A stretch of DNA of 64,000 bases from Dyadobacter jiangsuensis. Lineage in GTDB: Bacteria; Bacteroidota; Bacteroidia; Cytophagales; Spirosomataceae. The stretch covers positions 310,001 through 374,000 of the forward strand of contig NZ_PYAS01000001.1 of assembly GCF_003014695.1 (NCBI RefSeq), read 5' to 3'. A model generated the notes under the pieces. The model was not told the DNA's origin and did no database searches. It saw only the letters and a list, made by a program, of their open reading frames with translations. A program made the translations under genes and the position numbers. Of this stretch, positions 1-8,585 are shown piece after piece; the first letter of the stretch is position 1, and each line of letters opens with the position of its first letter.

Positions 1-389
1 AGAAATATACCCTCAGGTCGTGCGGCCGTCAGTTCCTCCGCCTTTCTGACAAAATCCTTTGCGTCATAAGGGTTGAAAATGAATTGCTGCACCGAAACGC
101 CGAATTGTTTCAGCTCGGCAGCTGCTTTTTCAATACCTGTTTTGGGCGCAAGCCAATACGAATCGACCTGGTGATCCGGAATCAGGGCTGCGAACCGGTA
201 CTGCTTTTTAGAACCAAGCGCACGAGCCATCAGGTTGGGCTCGTAATTGCTCTCGTCGATGATTTTCTGGATGCGGATCCTGACTTTTTCCGCCACTTTT
301 CCGCGGTTATGAATGACGCGGTCCACAGTGCCGGGAGATACTTTGGCTTTAAGGGCAATGTCTTTGATTCGTATGATCTTTTGGTCCAT
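1..389 (-). CDS. LacI-family transcriptional regulator, N-terminal part (cut by window edge)
   Basis: Translating the minus strand from the ATG at 389 gives an open frame to the window edge, about 129 residues. The first 25 residues (IKDIALKAKVSPGTVDRVIH) form the LacI-type helix-turn-helix, and a hinge with NYEPNLMARALG follows. After it comes the start of a periplasmic-binding-protein-like sensor domain (RFAALIPDHQVDSYW), which in this family binds a sugar or related ligand. The effector domain lies outside the window, so the ligand is unknown. The gene diverges from a small gene at 478; the 88-bp gap carries a short inverted repeat that could be an autoregulatory operator. The family call is firm and the target genes are unknown. 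Confidence 0.85.
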   Translation of the reverse strand, partial: MDQKIIRIKDIALKAKVSPGTVDRVIHNRGKVAEKVRIRIQKIIDESNYEPNLMARALGSKKQYRFAALIPDHQVDSYWLAPKTGIEKAAAELKQFGVSVQQFIFNPYDAKDFVRKAEELTAARPEGIF

Positions 390-458
390 GAAGCTAGATG
401 CGGTTTATCAATCCCATAAAAGAGAAGGGAGCTGTAATATTACTTGTAAAAACGTATC

Positions 459-471
459 TTACGCAACGTAA
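459..471. promoter_or_regulatory. Short inverted repeat, possible LacI-type operator
   Basis: TTACG-CAA-CGTAA is a 5-3-5 inverted repeat in the divergent gap between the LacI gene (start 389) and the small gene at 478. LacI-family proteins bind short palindromes, often beside their own gene. The arms are only 5 bp, so chance is possible. Confidence 0.25.
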
Positions 472-477
472 ATCAAA

Positions 478-708
478 ATGCGGATCGATATGCTTCCCGA
501 CGACAATGGTTTTTTCCTGAATCCGCGTTCCGCTCATCGGAACGGTCTCCGCCTGGCGGTCAAAAAACAGGTGATGGCCGAATACGGCCACGAGCTGGAC
601 AATGCAACGGGCTGGCGGAAGCAGCTGGTCAGGTGGAAGCTGAATGCCCTCGCGGAAATGAGGTACCGGGATATCCTTTTTACGGGTGGCGCAACGGGTA
701 TGCGTTAA
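478..708 (+). CDS. Small basic protein of unknown function
   Basis: This 76-residue frame has no signal peptide or membrane segment. It is rich in Arg and Lys, with an aromatic/basic stretch in the second half (GWRKQLVRWKLNALAEMRYR). ATG 478 gives MRIDMLPDDNG; ATG 490 (MLPDDNG) is an equally good start. An A-rich stretch precedes 478, as is common in Bacteroidota. It ends 18 bp before the Crp/Fnr gene at 727 on the same strand, so the two may be co-transcribed. I do not recognise a family. Overlapping open frames on the minus strand and in another plus frame look less protein-like. Confidence 0.5.
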   Translation: MRIDMLPDDNGFFLNPRSAHRNGLRLAVKKQVMAEYGHELDNATGWRKQLVRWKLNALAEMRYRDILFTGGATGMR

Positions 709-726
709 GCTCGGAAATTAGAATTC

Positions 727-1263
727 ATGGCAAACCAAAACATACAGGCCGAATGGGCGAAATTCGGTCACCTGTTCAGAAGGGAGGAAATTCCGGCCAA
801 GACCGTGCTGCTCGACGAGGCTGAGGTTGCCAAAAAGGTATATTTTATTGAAAAGGGCTGCCTGAGGCTTTCTTTCAACAAGGACGGCAAAGACATTACC
901 TTTCAGTTTTTCTTCGAAGGCGAGGGCGTTTCCTCAGCCGAAAGCTTCCGTTACAATCAGCCAAGCCTTTACGCGATCGAAACCCTTGAACCATGTGTGC
1001 TTCACACGCTTACCAAAAAGGACTACGCTGAAATTATCGAAGCTTCACCGCTGATCCGCGAGGCAATGGAAGAGCAAACGCACCAGCGACTGTTGTACGT
1101 AGAAAAGCTGTTCCTTTCCAGGATTAAAAACAGCCCGGAAGAGCGGTACCGCGAGCTGCTCGAACAATATCCGCAAATACTGCAAAGGGTGCCGCAGCAT
1201 TACATCGCCTCTTTCCTGGGCGTTACCTCCGTGTCGTTGAGCCGGATCCGCAACCGCAGGTAG
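727..1263 (+). CDS. Crp/Fnr-family transcriptional regulator
   Basis: This 178-residue protein has an N-terminal cyclic-nucleotide-binding-like beta-roll (about residues 20-115, with the turn FIEKGCLRLSF) and a C-terminal winged helix (IASFLGVTSVSLSRIRNR). It has no FNR-type cysteine cluster, so it is not an iron-sulfur oxygen sensor. Many Bacteroidota proteins of this shape have degenerate cNMP pockets and unknown ligands. It lies 83 bp upstream of an epoxide hydrolase gene on the same strand, which makes that gene a plausible target. Confidence 0.85.
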   Translation: MANQNIQAEWAKFGHLFRREEIPAKTVLLDEAEVAKKVYFIEKGCLRLSFNKDGKDITFQFFFEGEGVSSAESFRYNQPSLYAIETLEPCVLHTLTKKDYAEIIEASPLIREAMEEQTHQRLLYVEKLFLSRIKNSPEERYRELLEQYPQILQRVPQHYIASFLGVTSVSLSRIRNRR

Positions 1264-1270
1264 CGTTTAT

Positions 1271-1282
1271 TAACAATTGTTA
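1271..1282. promoter_or_regulatory. Perfect 12-bp palindrome between Crp gene and epoxide hydrolase
   Basis: TAACAATTGTTA is a perfect palindrome 8 bp after the Crp/Fnr stop codon and 65 bp before the epoxide hydrolase start. Dimeric Crp/Fnr proteins bind palindromes, so this could be an operator for the epoxide hydrolase gene. It is AT-rich and short. Confidence 0.25.
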
Positions 1283-1346
1283 TCGTCTGCCGGACGCCTG
1301 GTGCCGAATTTTGACCTATCAGTTTCACATTCAAAATTCGAAAATC

Positions 1347-2561
1347 ATGCAGCCATTCCAGATTCAGATCTCCGGCCAGGAAGTTGATTACCTTAAACAA
1401 AGACTCGCTAATGCCCGCTGGGCCATCCCGGCTATTCAAAGCGGATGGGAAAAGGGCGTTCCTGTCGACCACCTGAAACGGATTACCGACTATTGGCAGC
1501 ACCAGTTCGACTGGCAGAAACAAGAAGCGGAATTGAACAGGTACCCGCATTTTATAACCGAAATCGAGGGGCAGAACATTCACTACCTGCACATCAGGTC
1601 GGCCAGGCCCCATGCAGTGCCATTAATGCTCATCCATGGCTGGCCCGGATCCTTCGCGGATTTTACCCGGATTATCGAACCATTGTCCAATCCTCAGGAG
1701 CCAGATCAGATTGCATTCGACCTTGTGATCCCTTCTATTCCGGGCTTTGGGTTTTCGATTCCGGTCCAAACGAAGGGGTACAACATGATCAAGATCGCCA
1801 CGACGTTCGCTACTTTAATGAACAGGCTTGGTTACGAAAAGTTTGCCGTGCATGGCGGCGATATGGGCGCAGGTATCGCGGGCATTATGTCGGGTGTGGC
1901 TGCGTATAACCTGATAGGGACCCATATCAATTCAGATTTTTTTGCCGTCGCCGGATTAGGCATGTTCCCTGCGGACGATTCGTCGTTGACGGACGCAGAA
2001 AAGGCCGGGCTGGAACGCATGAAGCGCTACAAAAAAGAAGGAACAGCCTACCTGGAAATCCAGGCGACCAGGCCTGGTACGATCGGTATTGCATTGTCGG
2101 ACAGCCCCATAGCCCAGCTGGCATGGATGGCCGAAAAGTACAAGGAATGGACCGATGCCGACAAAGACCTTCCGGAAGACGCCATCGGTATGGACGCTAT
2201 GCTGACGAATGTGTCACTCTACTGGTTCAACCAGCTCGGCGCGTCGAGCGCGGCCATCCTGTCCGAAAACATGAGCATGGCGTTTGATTGGGGCGGGGAT
2301 AGTTCGCAGGATGCCAGTCAATGGGCGCCTCCGAAAGTGCCATCCGCAATGGCTTGTTTTGGTAAAAAAGAAGACGAAAGCCTGTTGAAGAAACTCACTT
2401 CCTTCATGGGCGAACCCGACAGATGGTCTTTTTATGACCGCGGATGCCATTTCCCGGCCATGGAAGTGCCTCAGTTACTGGCGGAGGATATCAGGGAATT
2501 CTTCGCTGCTATCCTCCAATCGCCAGGCCAAGTCGCTGCGGACGGCGTTCGTTCGGAATAG
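1347..2561 (+). CDS. Epoxide hydrolase (alpha/beta hydrolase with EHN domain)
   Basis: The likely start is ATG 1347 (MQPFQIQISGQEV), because the frame upstream opens only with TTG 1311. The product is 404 residues. An N-terminal EHN domain (about 1-105) precedes an alpha/beta-hydrolase fold, as in microsomal-type epoxide hydrolases. The HGWPGS oxyanion motif is at residues 97-102, the nucleophile Asp172 lies in GGDMGAG, and a late His in CHFPAMEVP fits the catalytic base. There is no signal peptide, so it is cytoplasmic. It hydrates epoxides to diols through a covalent ester; the substrate cannot be read from sequence. It converges with the DoxX gene with only 1 bp between the stops. Confidence 0.88.
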   Translation: MQPFQIQISGQEVDYLKQRLANARWAIPAIQSGWEKGVPVDHLKRITDYWQHQFDWQKQEAELNRYPHFITEIEGQNIHYLHIRSARPHAVPLMLIHGWPGSFADFTRIIEPLSNPQEPDQIAFDLVIPSIPGFGFSIPVQTKGYNMIKIATTFATLMNRLGYEKFAVHGGDMGAGIAGIMSGVAAYNLIGTHINSDFFAVAGLGMFPADDSSLTDAEKAGLERMKRYKKEGTAYLEIQATRPGTIGIALSDSPIAQLAWMAEKYKEWTDADKDLPEDAIGMDAMLTNVSLYWFNQLGASSAAILSENMSMAFDWGGDSSQDASQWAPPKVPSAMACFGKKEDESLLKKLTSFMGEPDRWSFYDRGCHFPAMEVPQLLAEDIREFFAAILQSPGQVAADGVRSE

Positions 2562-2562
2562 G

Positions 2563-2997
2563 TCAAAACAAGCGGTCGATCGCATATTGTCCGCCGCCGG
2601 AGATCAGCAGGGAGAGGCATAGGCCAATGACCAGCAAATGGTACTCAAAGCCCTCACCGGCCTGGTTGCCATACCAGTTCATGAAGAAACCGTGTTGCCC
2701 GCTTGTAGTCCATACCGCCCCGATCATCACGATTGCAAGTGCGGTGGCCCACAATCTTGTGCCTAACCCGAGGAACAGGCATATCGGCCCGACAAACTCG
2801 ATGACAATGACCAGGAATGCGACGGGCGACGGCAGTTTCATCGACTCCGTAAAGAAACTCATGGTCGCCTTAAAACCGTATCCGCCGAAAATTCCCAGCA
2901 TTTTCTGGGCGCCGTGGGGGAGCATGACGAGTGTAAGCGTCAGGCGCATTAACAGGCCCGACCAGTCCATGTTTGTGTAAGCAATGCTTTGATCCAT
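2563..2997 (-). CDS. DoxX-family membrane protein
   Basis: The frame can be extended upstream, but ATG 2997 (MDQSIAYTNMDW) gives the typical 144-residue DoxX length; the extra N-terminus in the longer frame does not resemble the family. Four hydrophobic helices are seen, with PHGAQKMLGIFGGYG after the first and EFVGPICLFLGLGTR in the middle, both typical of DoxX/YphA proteins. These inner-membrane proteins are linked to redox or thiol metabolism and often sit beside small-molecule detoxification genes. It lies 52 bp downstream of a Crp/Fnr gene on the same strand and converges with the epoxide hydrolase. Confidence 0.85.
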   Translation of the reverse strand: MDQSIAYTNMDWSGLLMRLTLTLVMLPHGAQKMLGIFGGYGFKATMSFFTESMKLPSPVAFLVIVIEFVGPICLFLGLGTRLWATALAIVMIGAVWTTSGQHGFFMNWYGNQAGEGFEYHLLVIGLCLSLLISGGGQYAIDRLF

Positions 2998-3049
2998 CAA
3001 TGGTTGAAATTTAGTTTCACAAAGCAAGGCCCGAAAAAAGCGCAAACTC

Positions 3050-3664
3050 TTAATGTAGATTAAGAATTGGATTGTCCGAAAGATGCATGCGCATTTCACG
3101 GCGGCGCATTGAACTGAGGAATTCGGGGGTAACGCCGAGATAGGAGGCAATATCCTTCTGGGCGATCCGGTTTTCCAGGCCGGGGTATTTCAATTGAAAT
3201 TGCTGATAACGCTCATCGGCCTTGCTGGCGAGGTTTTGGGTAAGCCTGCGCTGCAAAGCGATGTAGGCCGTTTGGTACATCAGCCGGTTGAATTTCTCGA
3301 ACTTGGGAACACGGTCCAGCAGCAGGTCCATATTTGCACGGCTGATTTTCAGTACCTCGGTGTCGTCAATGGCCTGGATTGAATAAAAAGCGCCGGATTG
3401 CACGGCAAAGCTTTCGAGATCGAACGCCCACCAGTTTTCAGGCGCAAATTTCACCACATGCTCCGCACCGGCCGGATCCAGATAGGAGACTTTGAGGCAG
3501 CCGGAGACGACGAATGACTGATGCCTGCACACCTCACCCGCCTGCAAGAGAAAATCCCGCCTGCGGAGCTTTTGCGTTTGCAGTAGCGACAAGAAAAAAT
3601 CCGTTTCGAGTGTGTCAAGCTGGATGGACTCGGCCAGGTTTTGAAGAATGCGTTGTGATTGCAT
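3050..3664 (-). CDS. Crp/Fnr-family transcriptional regulator
   Basis: This 204-residue protein has a cNMP-binding-like beta-roll (about 25-120; LLQAGEVCRHQSFVVSGCLK) and a C-terminal winged helix (IASYLGVTPEFLSSMRRREM). It is a paralogue of the regulators at 727 and 44869. It is probably transcribed with the DoxX gene 52 bp downstream and lies 16 bp from the AraC gene upstream, so AraC, Crp and DoxX may form one unit. Confidence 0.85.
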   Translation of the reverse strand: MQSQRILQNLAESIQLDTLETDFFLSLLQTQKLRRRDFLLQAGEVCRHQSFVVSGCLKVSYLDPAGAEHVVKFAPENWWAFDLESFAVQSGAFYSIQAIDDTEVLKISRANMDLLLDRVPKFEKFNRLMYQTAYIALQRRLTQNLASKADERYQQFQLKYPGLENRIAQKDIASYLGVTPEFLSSMRRREMRMHLSDNPILNLH

Positions 3665-3680
3665 AGCGTCTTGCGGATAG

Positions 3681-4829
3681 TTATTTCAACACATTTTCCC
3701 GGCTCTTCTTCACAAAATCGGAAGGCGTGGTGCCTTCCAGTTTTTTGAATGCCTGGTTAAAAGTCGCCTTCGAGTTGAACCCGCATTCCAGCGCGATACC
3801 CAATAGCGATAAATGCTGGTTGGAAGGATCGAGTGCCTGGATTTTGAATTCCTGTAACCGGTACTGGTTCACAAATTCGAAAAAATTTACGCCAAATGCA
3901 GTATTAATCACCTGTGAAAGCTGATGCCGGGGAATATCCATGCGCGCGGCCAGTTCGGCGAGCGTTAGATTGTTGTCCAGATAAGGCTTTTCGGAATGCA
4001 TCAGCGTGGTAACCCGTTGGGCGATGTCGTCGCTGAGCGCATCGGTGATGCCGCTTTTGGCATATTTGACGACCGGCTCCGTCTCATGTGCGGGATGCGC
4101 CGGTTCGGTGGCGGGCGCGGGTGTCAACGCGGCTTTTTCATGGAGCAGCTTGAATGCGATCCAGTACACAAGCACGACCACCAGCAGGAAATGCGCCGGA
4201 TAAATGCCGCTGAGGTAAGTAATCCGGTATTTCCGGGCGTAAAAAGTGATCACAGAAAAGAGCATGACCGATAACACGATCCAAAGGAATTCTTTCAGCC
4301 ACCGGACGTCGATCAGTTCGCTGCTGGAAAAGTGCTCGGTGCGTTTGCGGACGTTGCGGTAAAACGTCACCAATGCACCCGCCACGAAACCCACATGCAG
4401 GTAGTTGGTGAGGGTGTTCATCCAGCCAAAGTCCTGTTGGGCGACAAGATGGGCATTGGAAAGGCAGGCCAGCTTGTCGGCCGCCGACGAGGCGAAGTAG
4501 GGGAGTAATATGACGAAGTAAACGACAAAAGGCAATAGTGAGAGCCCCTGGCTTGGACGCAGCCTGAAATCGGGATCGGTAATGCTTTGCGTCAGCAGCA
4601 CGATTAGTGGCCCGTACAAAAGCGGCAACAGCCATGACAGCCTGCTGAAATGCGGATATACGAGAAATAGATCCTTGACGTCCAGGGCGACCAGTAAAAG
4701 GTGGCCCATAAGCACCAGTATGAGTGCGGCAAGGATGCGGTTAGCAACCTGATTGGACGGTTTTCGCAGCAGCATAAGGGCAAGAAAGCCGCCCTGAATG
4801 ATGCCTGAAAGGAGTATGGCTGTGATCAA
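3681..4829 (-). CDS. AraC-family regulator with N-terminal membrane domain
   Basis: This 382-residue protein has about seven hydrophobic helices over residues 1-240, a charged Pro/Ala/Glu linker, then a double helix-turn-helix AraC domain (about 275-378; LTLAELAARMDIPRHQLSQ, and GIALECGFNSKATFNQAFK). This layout, a polytopic sensor joined to AraC, is common in Bacteroidota, and the signal is usually unknown. The C-terminal end KKLEGTTPSDF is the usual AraC signature end. A second protein of the same layout is at 46707. It diverges from the S41 protease gene at 4934. Confidence 0.85.
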   Translation of the reverse strand: MITAILLSGIIQGGFLALMLLRKPSNQVANRILAALILVLMGHLLLVALDVKDLFLVYPHFSRLSWLLPLLYGPLIVLLTQSITDPDFRLRPSQGLSLLPFVVYFVILLPYFASSAADKLACLSNAHLVAQQDFGWMNTLTNYLHVGFVAGALVTFYRNVRKRTEHFSSSELIDVRWLKEFLWIVLSVMLFSVITFYARKYRITYLSGIYPAHFLLVVVLVYWIAFKLLHEKAALTPAPATEPAHPAHETEPVVKYAKSGITDALSDDIAQRVTTLMHSEKPYLDNNLTLAELAARMDIPRHQLSQVINTAFGVNFFEFVNQYRLQEFKIQALDPSNQHLSLLGIALECGFNSKATFNQAFKKLEGTTPSDFVKKSRENVLK

Positions 4830-4933
4830 AACAGGAAGTTGAATGCGCTAAATAGGTACATCAAAGAGGTATGAACTTGTCGGGAAAGACGACGCCTGCC
4901 TCGTTTTTAGCCAAAATTGCGGAAAATTTCAAA

Positions 4934-6361
4934 ATGAAACTTCGTACACTACTTACTGCCCTCCTGCAACTGGCTATATACTTAGCAACCGGTGCACAAT
5001 CTCTGCCCGACAGAAAATATCCCTCCGCCGCACTGCTTTCCGATCTGGAAATGGTACGCTCTGCGGTCGTAACCCTTCATCCCGGTTTCGGACGCTTCGG
5101 ACCGCGTGAAGAAGTCCTGCATGCGCTCGATTCGGTAAGAAATGTGATAAGCAGCCGCGACTCGACTTCCTTCCTGGCTTTTTTCAGAATGGTGAATCCG
5201 GTGCTCACAAAAATCCGCTGCGGGCACACCAAGTTTTTCCCTCCCATGAAGGGGTTTCCTTTTTACTTTTTTACAGACAATCTCATCCCCGTGATTGTCC
5301 GGTTTGACAACACCGGGCAGTTGCTGGTGACGCGTTCGGGGTATCCGGAGGCCGTGGGGAAATACGTGAAACGCATTAACGGGCAATCCATCGACTCGGT
5401 GCTGCATGCATTGCGGAGGCAGGTGTTTGTCGATGCGTATGTGCAAACCTCGGCCGACGCGCAAATCCAGCAATATTTCAGCGCCTGGTATGCCGATTTC
5501 ATCCAGTCTGGCGCGGGACCGTTTACGATCGTACTGGCCGATGAGCAAGGAGCGCAAACGACCATCGGGATGGCGGGGATCAACGCCGACGCCTGGCAGG
5601 TGTTGAATCAGAATACGTCCTATTTGACTGGCCACAACCAACTTACTTTCCCTTCGGACACCGTTGCGCGGCTTCGCATCGCGACGTTCTATCCGCCGCA
5701 GGGTGATAAGTACTTCCGTCGGTTTCTGGATTCGGCCTTTGTGCAGATCGGCAGCCGCAAGGTGCAGCGGCTGATCATTGACCTCAGGGGTAATGAAGGC
5801 GGAAATGACGCATTGGGAAAACATCTGTATGCCCACATTGCCCGAAACGACTTCCGGTATTACGACCGCATTGAAGTGAAGGTGAAACGGAAACGGGATG
5901 TTCCGAACAGGAGCAATGTGTACCTGCCCCGGTTCATCGGGCTGGCCAGGTGGTTTATCAGAAAAGACGAACAGGGCCGGTTATTATTCAAAAAACACCA
6001 GAACCTCGGCACACACAGCCCTCACCGGCATGCCTATGCCGGAAATGTGACATTCCTGATGGACGGACTGAGCTATTCTGTTACATCGGAGTTCCTGGCC
6101 GTCGCACGCAGCGAAAACCGGGGCATATTCATGGGTGAAGAGTCGGGCGGGGCCTACCAGGGTGACAACAGCGGCACGTTCGCGATCTACAAGTTGCCTG
6201 CTACTGGGCTGGATGTGGGCATTCCGCTTGCAGGCTATTATATGGCCGTCAAACCAGAGTCCGGCATTCCCCGCGGTGTAATGCCAGATGTGGTCGTGAG
6301 GCCGTCGCGCGAGGACCTGCTCTCTGGCCGCGACCCGGCCGATGCATTGCTCGCCAAGTGA
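4934..6361 (+). CDS. S41-family (C-terminal processing-type) serine peptidase
   Basis: ATG 4934 (MKLRTLLTALLQLAIYLATGAQ) gives a clean signal peptide and 475 residues; the ATG at 4871 would bury that signal behind 21 residues. The S41 catalytic core is present: LIIDLRGNEGGNDALGK, the Ser motif LSYSVTSEF (Ser382) and GEESGGAYQGDNSG. No canonical PDZ domain is obvious. It is probably periplasmic or on the outer membrane. It sits 30 bp upstream of a secreted protein carrying HEEFH and is probably co-transcribed with it. It resembles the second S41 protein at 24795. Confidence 0.85.
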   Translation: MKLRTLLTALLQLAIYLATGAQSLPDRKYPSAALLSDLEMVRSAVVTLHPGFGRFGPREEVLHALDSVRNVISSRDSTSFLAFFRMVNPVLTKIRCGHTKFFPPMKGFPFYFFTDNLIPVIVRFDNTGQLLVTRSGYPEAVGKYVKRINGQSIDSVLHALRRQVFVDAYVQTSADAQIQQYFSAWYADFIQSGAGPFTIVLADEQGAQTTIGMAGINADAWQVLNQNTSYLTGHNQLTFPSDTVARLRIATFYPPQGDKYFRRFLDSAFVQIGSRKVQRLIIDLRGNEGGNDALGKHLYAHIARNDFRYYDRIEVKVKRKRDVPNRSNVYLPRFIGLARWFIRKDEQGRLLFKKHQNLGTHSPHRHAYAGNVTFLMDGLSYSVTSEFLAVARSENRGIFMGEESGGAYQGDNSGTFAIYKLPATGLDVGIPLAGYYMAVKPESGIPRGVMPDVVVRPSREDLLSGRDPADALLAK

Positions 6362-6391
6362 ATTTTTATATCCAATCACCATAAATCAGCC

Positions 6392-7735
6392 ATGAAAATC
6401 AAAGTTTTAATTGCGGCGTCGCTGACGCTGCTGGCCGCGCATTTGCCCACGCAGGCGCAGGACTCCTTGCGTTACAAGCTCCGAATGACCGTCCCGCTGG
6501 TGGACTTTCCGCAGGTAGCAGACCTTCCGCAACGTTACGTGTCGATGGACCAGTCCCTCGAATACGCCCGGGGGATGTACGAAATGTCGTTTTGGGGGAT
6601 CGATGCGCTGGGAAATGCCATAGTACGCCCGAAATCACCCGGGAGAAAGATCTGGAATGGTCTCCTCAAATACGGCATGACGCTGGGCTTTTCACGTTTT
6701 GCGAGCGAGCTGCCTATCCCGCTCGGCGAATGGGCGCATGAGGAGTTTCACCGGACGGTACTGGGCGTCAACGGAATCGCCTCTAAAAATGGCAACTGGT
6801 TTCCAAACCGCTGGGACGGGACCGTTTACGGCATTACCGACGCCAGCCTGTCGGCTTTGAAACAAACAAACCCGAATGCGTTGCTGTACGCATACACTGC
6901 CGGGGTGCAATCGGAAGTAATGCTGAACAAGCGTATTTCAGTCGAAGATTTTTACAAGAAGCGCGCGCTGCCGAAGGGAGCATTGATACTCTATAATGCC
7001 TGGTATGTGCACAATTATTTCTGGTTTTCGACCAGTTCGGAAAGCGATTCGGCCAAAGTGTGGTCGCCGACATTTGAAAGTCCGCTGGAAACAGAGCGTG
7101 ACTTTGCCGGCGCTGACCTGACCGCCTGGGCTTATGATATGTTTAATCCGGAATCCGCATTTACCGAACGGACCAAGTTTAAAGGTGGGGACGGCGTCAA
7201 CAGGCGGGTAGGGTTTTCGGAGCTGAGTAAAGATGCCCAGACCTTTCTGCTCAGGCAAAAAAAGCTCTCGTTGCTCAATTACCTCAATCCTGCGATATTC
7301 ATGATCAACAGGATCAGGCTGGGGCGGGGCGTTGCTTTCAACTTCTTTACGCAATATGCGCCTACCCATTTCGGCAACAGCATTTCCCTGATCGTGCCCG
7401 TGCAGGTGGGTAACCGCGATTTGTTGTTCGGTGCACACCGCTATAACAACCGCGACCACGGCTATTACGGCATTGAACTGGGGATTGCTAATCAACGCTT
7501 CGCCGATAGATGGTACGCCGATCTCACCCTGCAAGGCTGGCAGCAGCCGGAATCGTTTTTGAAAGCGGAACATCTGACAGGCGGAGCGGTCCGCGCCCGG
7601 CTTTTCCATAGCATCGGCAAAGGAGTTTCGGCCTATGTTTCGCTCAATGGTAAAACCAAAGGATGGGAGATGGGGAGCCCTTACCTGGCGGCCAACCTGT
7701 CGGCACAGTTTGGAATGCGGGTGACGGTGCATTAA
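6392..7735 (+). CDS. Secreted protein of unknown function with HExxH motif
   Basis: This 447-residue protein has a signal peptide (about 1-22, ending TQA-Q). I do not recognise a family. Residues 116-120 are HEEFH inside GEWAHEEFHRTVLG, which fits the zinc-metalloprotease HExxH motif in a helix, with a further acidic helix later (LTAWAYDMFNPE). The last 130 residues look beta-rich with alternating aromatics (for example YNNRDHGYYGIELG) and end in MRVTVH, which suggests an outer-membrane or periplasmic beta domain. It follows the S41 peptidase by 30 bp, so both may be proteolytic. HExxH occurs by chance at moderate frequency, so protease function is inference. Confidence 0.7.
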   Translation: MKIKVLIAASLTLLAAHLPTQAQDSLRYKLRMTVPLVDFPQVADLPQRYVSMDQSLEYARGMYEMSFWGIDALGNAIVRPKSPGRKIWNGLLKYGMTLGFSRFASELPIPLGEWAHEEFHRTVLGVNGIASKNGNWFPNRWDGTVYGITDASLSALKQTNPNALLYAYTAGVQSEVMLNKRISVEDFYKKRALPKGALILYNAWYVHNYFWFSTSSESDSAKVWSPTFESPLETERDFAGADLTAWAYDMFNPESAFTERTKFKGGDGVNRRVGFSELSKDAQTFLLRQKKLSLLNYLNPAIFMINRIRLGRGVAFNFFTQYAPTHFGNSISLIVPVQVGNRDLLFGAHRYNNRDHGYYGIELGIANQRFADRWYADLTLQGWQQPESFLKAEHLTGGAVRARLFHSIGKGVSAYVSLNGKTKGWEMGSPYLAANLSAQFGMRVTVH

Positions 7736-7775
7736 CCGCTGTTGAGCAGCGGGCAAGTGGTTATCTTCGGATTGA

Positions 7776-7819
7776 AGCCGGGGCGACGATTACGCGGAAT
7801 GGTATACGTTGCCCCGGCT
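7776..7819. terminator. Inverted repeat between convergent genes
   Basis: AGCCGGGGC (7776-7784) pairs with GCCCCGGCT (7811-7819) across a 26-nt loop, between the stops at 7735 and 7827. No clear T-run follows either arm on its outer side, so it is a weak intrinsic-terminator candidate for one or both convergent genes. Confidence 0.3.
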
Positions 7820-7826
7820 CAAAGTG

Positions 7827-8393
7827 TTATTCTTTTGCGGATGCCAGGCTAGGAAGGTCTTTGTCGTGTATCGAGTAGAGGTGTTCTATATTTCCCCGCA
7901 AATCCAGAAGAAAACAATGGACATTCAGGGTTACCGTTGTTTGATCATCCACTTGAAATTGATGCAGTTCCTTGGCCAGCGCCTTCGAAAATTTGACATG
8001 GCAGCTGTGCTCACCGTCAGCAAGCGCCTCCTTCGTCAGGAAATTCTGATAGGCGCCGCAATCTTCGTGTTCGATGATGTAGACGTCCCGGATATCATGC
8101 AGGGCTATCGCAATCCGCACGTGGTCGCGCCATACTTCGTTCCAGTTTTTGTAGCTTTTTATTCCGCTTTCAAGTTTTGCATGATCCAGTAGGATGGTGA
8201 GTTTAGGATTCTCTGCCTGGGTCATTAACGACGTTCCGGCCAGCGCAAAATGGTCGTAGCGGTTGGTCAGGTTATCAAAATGAAGGAATTCCAGCAAATT
8301 GTCGGTTAGCCTCAGATCAATGCAGCTTAAAACGAGAATGTTTTTCTTGGGCAGATGATAGACACCGCGCTCGGGATAGATAAAGTAGGACAT
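7827..8393 (-). CDS. Beta-carbonic-anhydrase-like protein
   Basis: This 188-residue cytoplasmic protein carries the beta-carbonic anhydrase signature: Cys24-x-Asp26-x-Arg28 (SCIDLRL) and His109-x-x-Cys112 (IEHEDCGAY). These supply the zinc ligands Cys, His, Cys and the Asp-Arg dyad. Established beta-CAs hydrate CO2 to bicarbonate. The rest of the sequence is divergent, with a KNWNEVWRDHV insert, so catalysis on another substrate or loss of activity is possible. It is flanked by a converging gene and by an unknown gene on the same strand about 190 bp upstream. Confidence 0.7.
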   Translation of the reverse strand: MSYFIYPERGVYHLPKKNILVLSCIDLRLTDNLLEFLHFDNLTNRYDHFALAGTSLMTQAENPKLTILLDHAKLESGIKSYKNWNEVWRDHVRIAIALHDIRDVYIIEHEDCGAYQNFLTKEALADGEHSCHVKFSKALAKELHQFQVDDQTTVTLNVHCFLLDLRGNIEHLYSIHDKDLPSLASAKE

Positions 8394-8529
8394 GGTTGAC
8401 TGACAGGTTTGGATTGTGAGGTAGAATACCGGTATTGATCAATTCCTGATCAAACCAGAGTAAGAAGTAACCTGCTGTCTTTTAATGCCGTTGTAGTTAA
8501 TTGGTTATTAACCGGTAAATGATGTTGTT

Positions 8530-8577
8530 GCGGGATCCTGCCCGATGCCGACGCGCGGCTTACGGACAGGATCCCGC
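8530..8577 (-). terminator. Inverted repeat downstream of the unknown gene at 8586
   Basis: GCGGGATCCTG (8530-8540) pairs perfectly with CAGGATCCCGC (8567-8577), 9 bp beyond the stop at 8586 on the minus strand. The loop is 26 nt and no T-run follows, so termination is likely but unproven. Confidence 0.38.
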
Positions 8578-8585
8578 TTATGTTG

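Noticed and set aside
4982..5836. Long antisense frame inside the S41 gene
   Set aside because: It lies wholly opposite a gene with clear S41 motifs; its product is His/Arg-rich without any domain, as expected of a shadow frame in GC-rich DNA.
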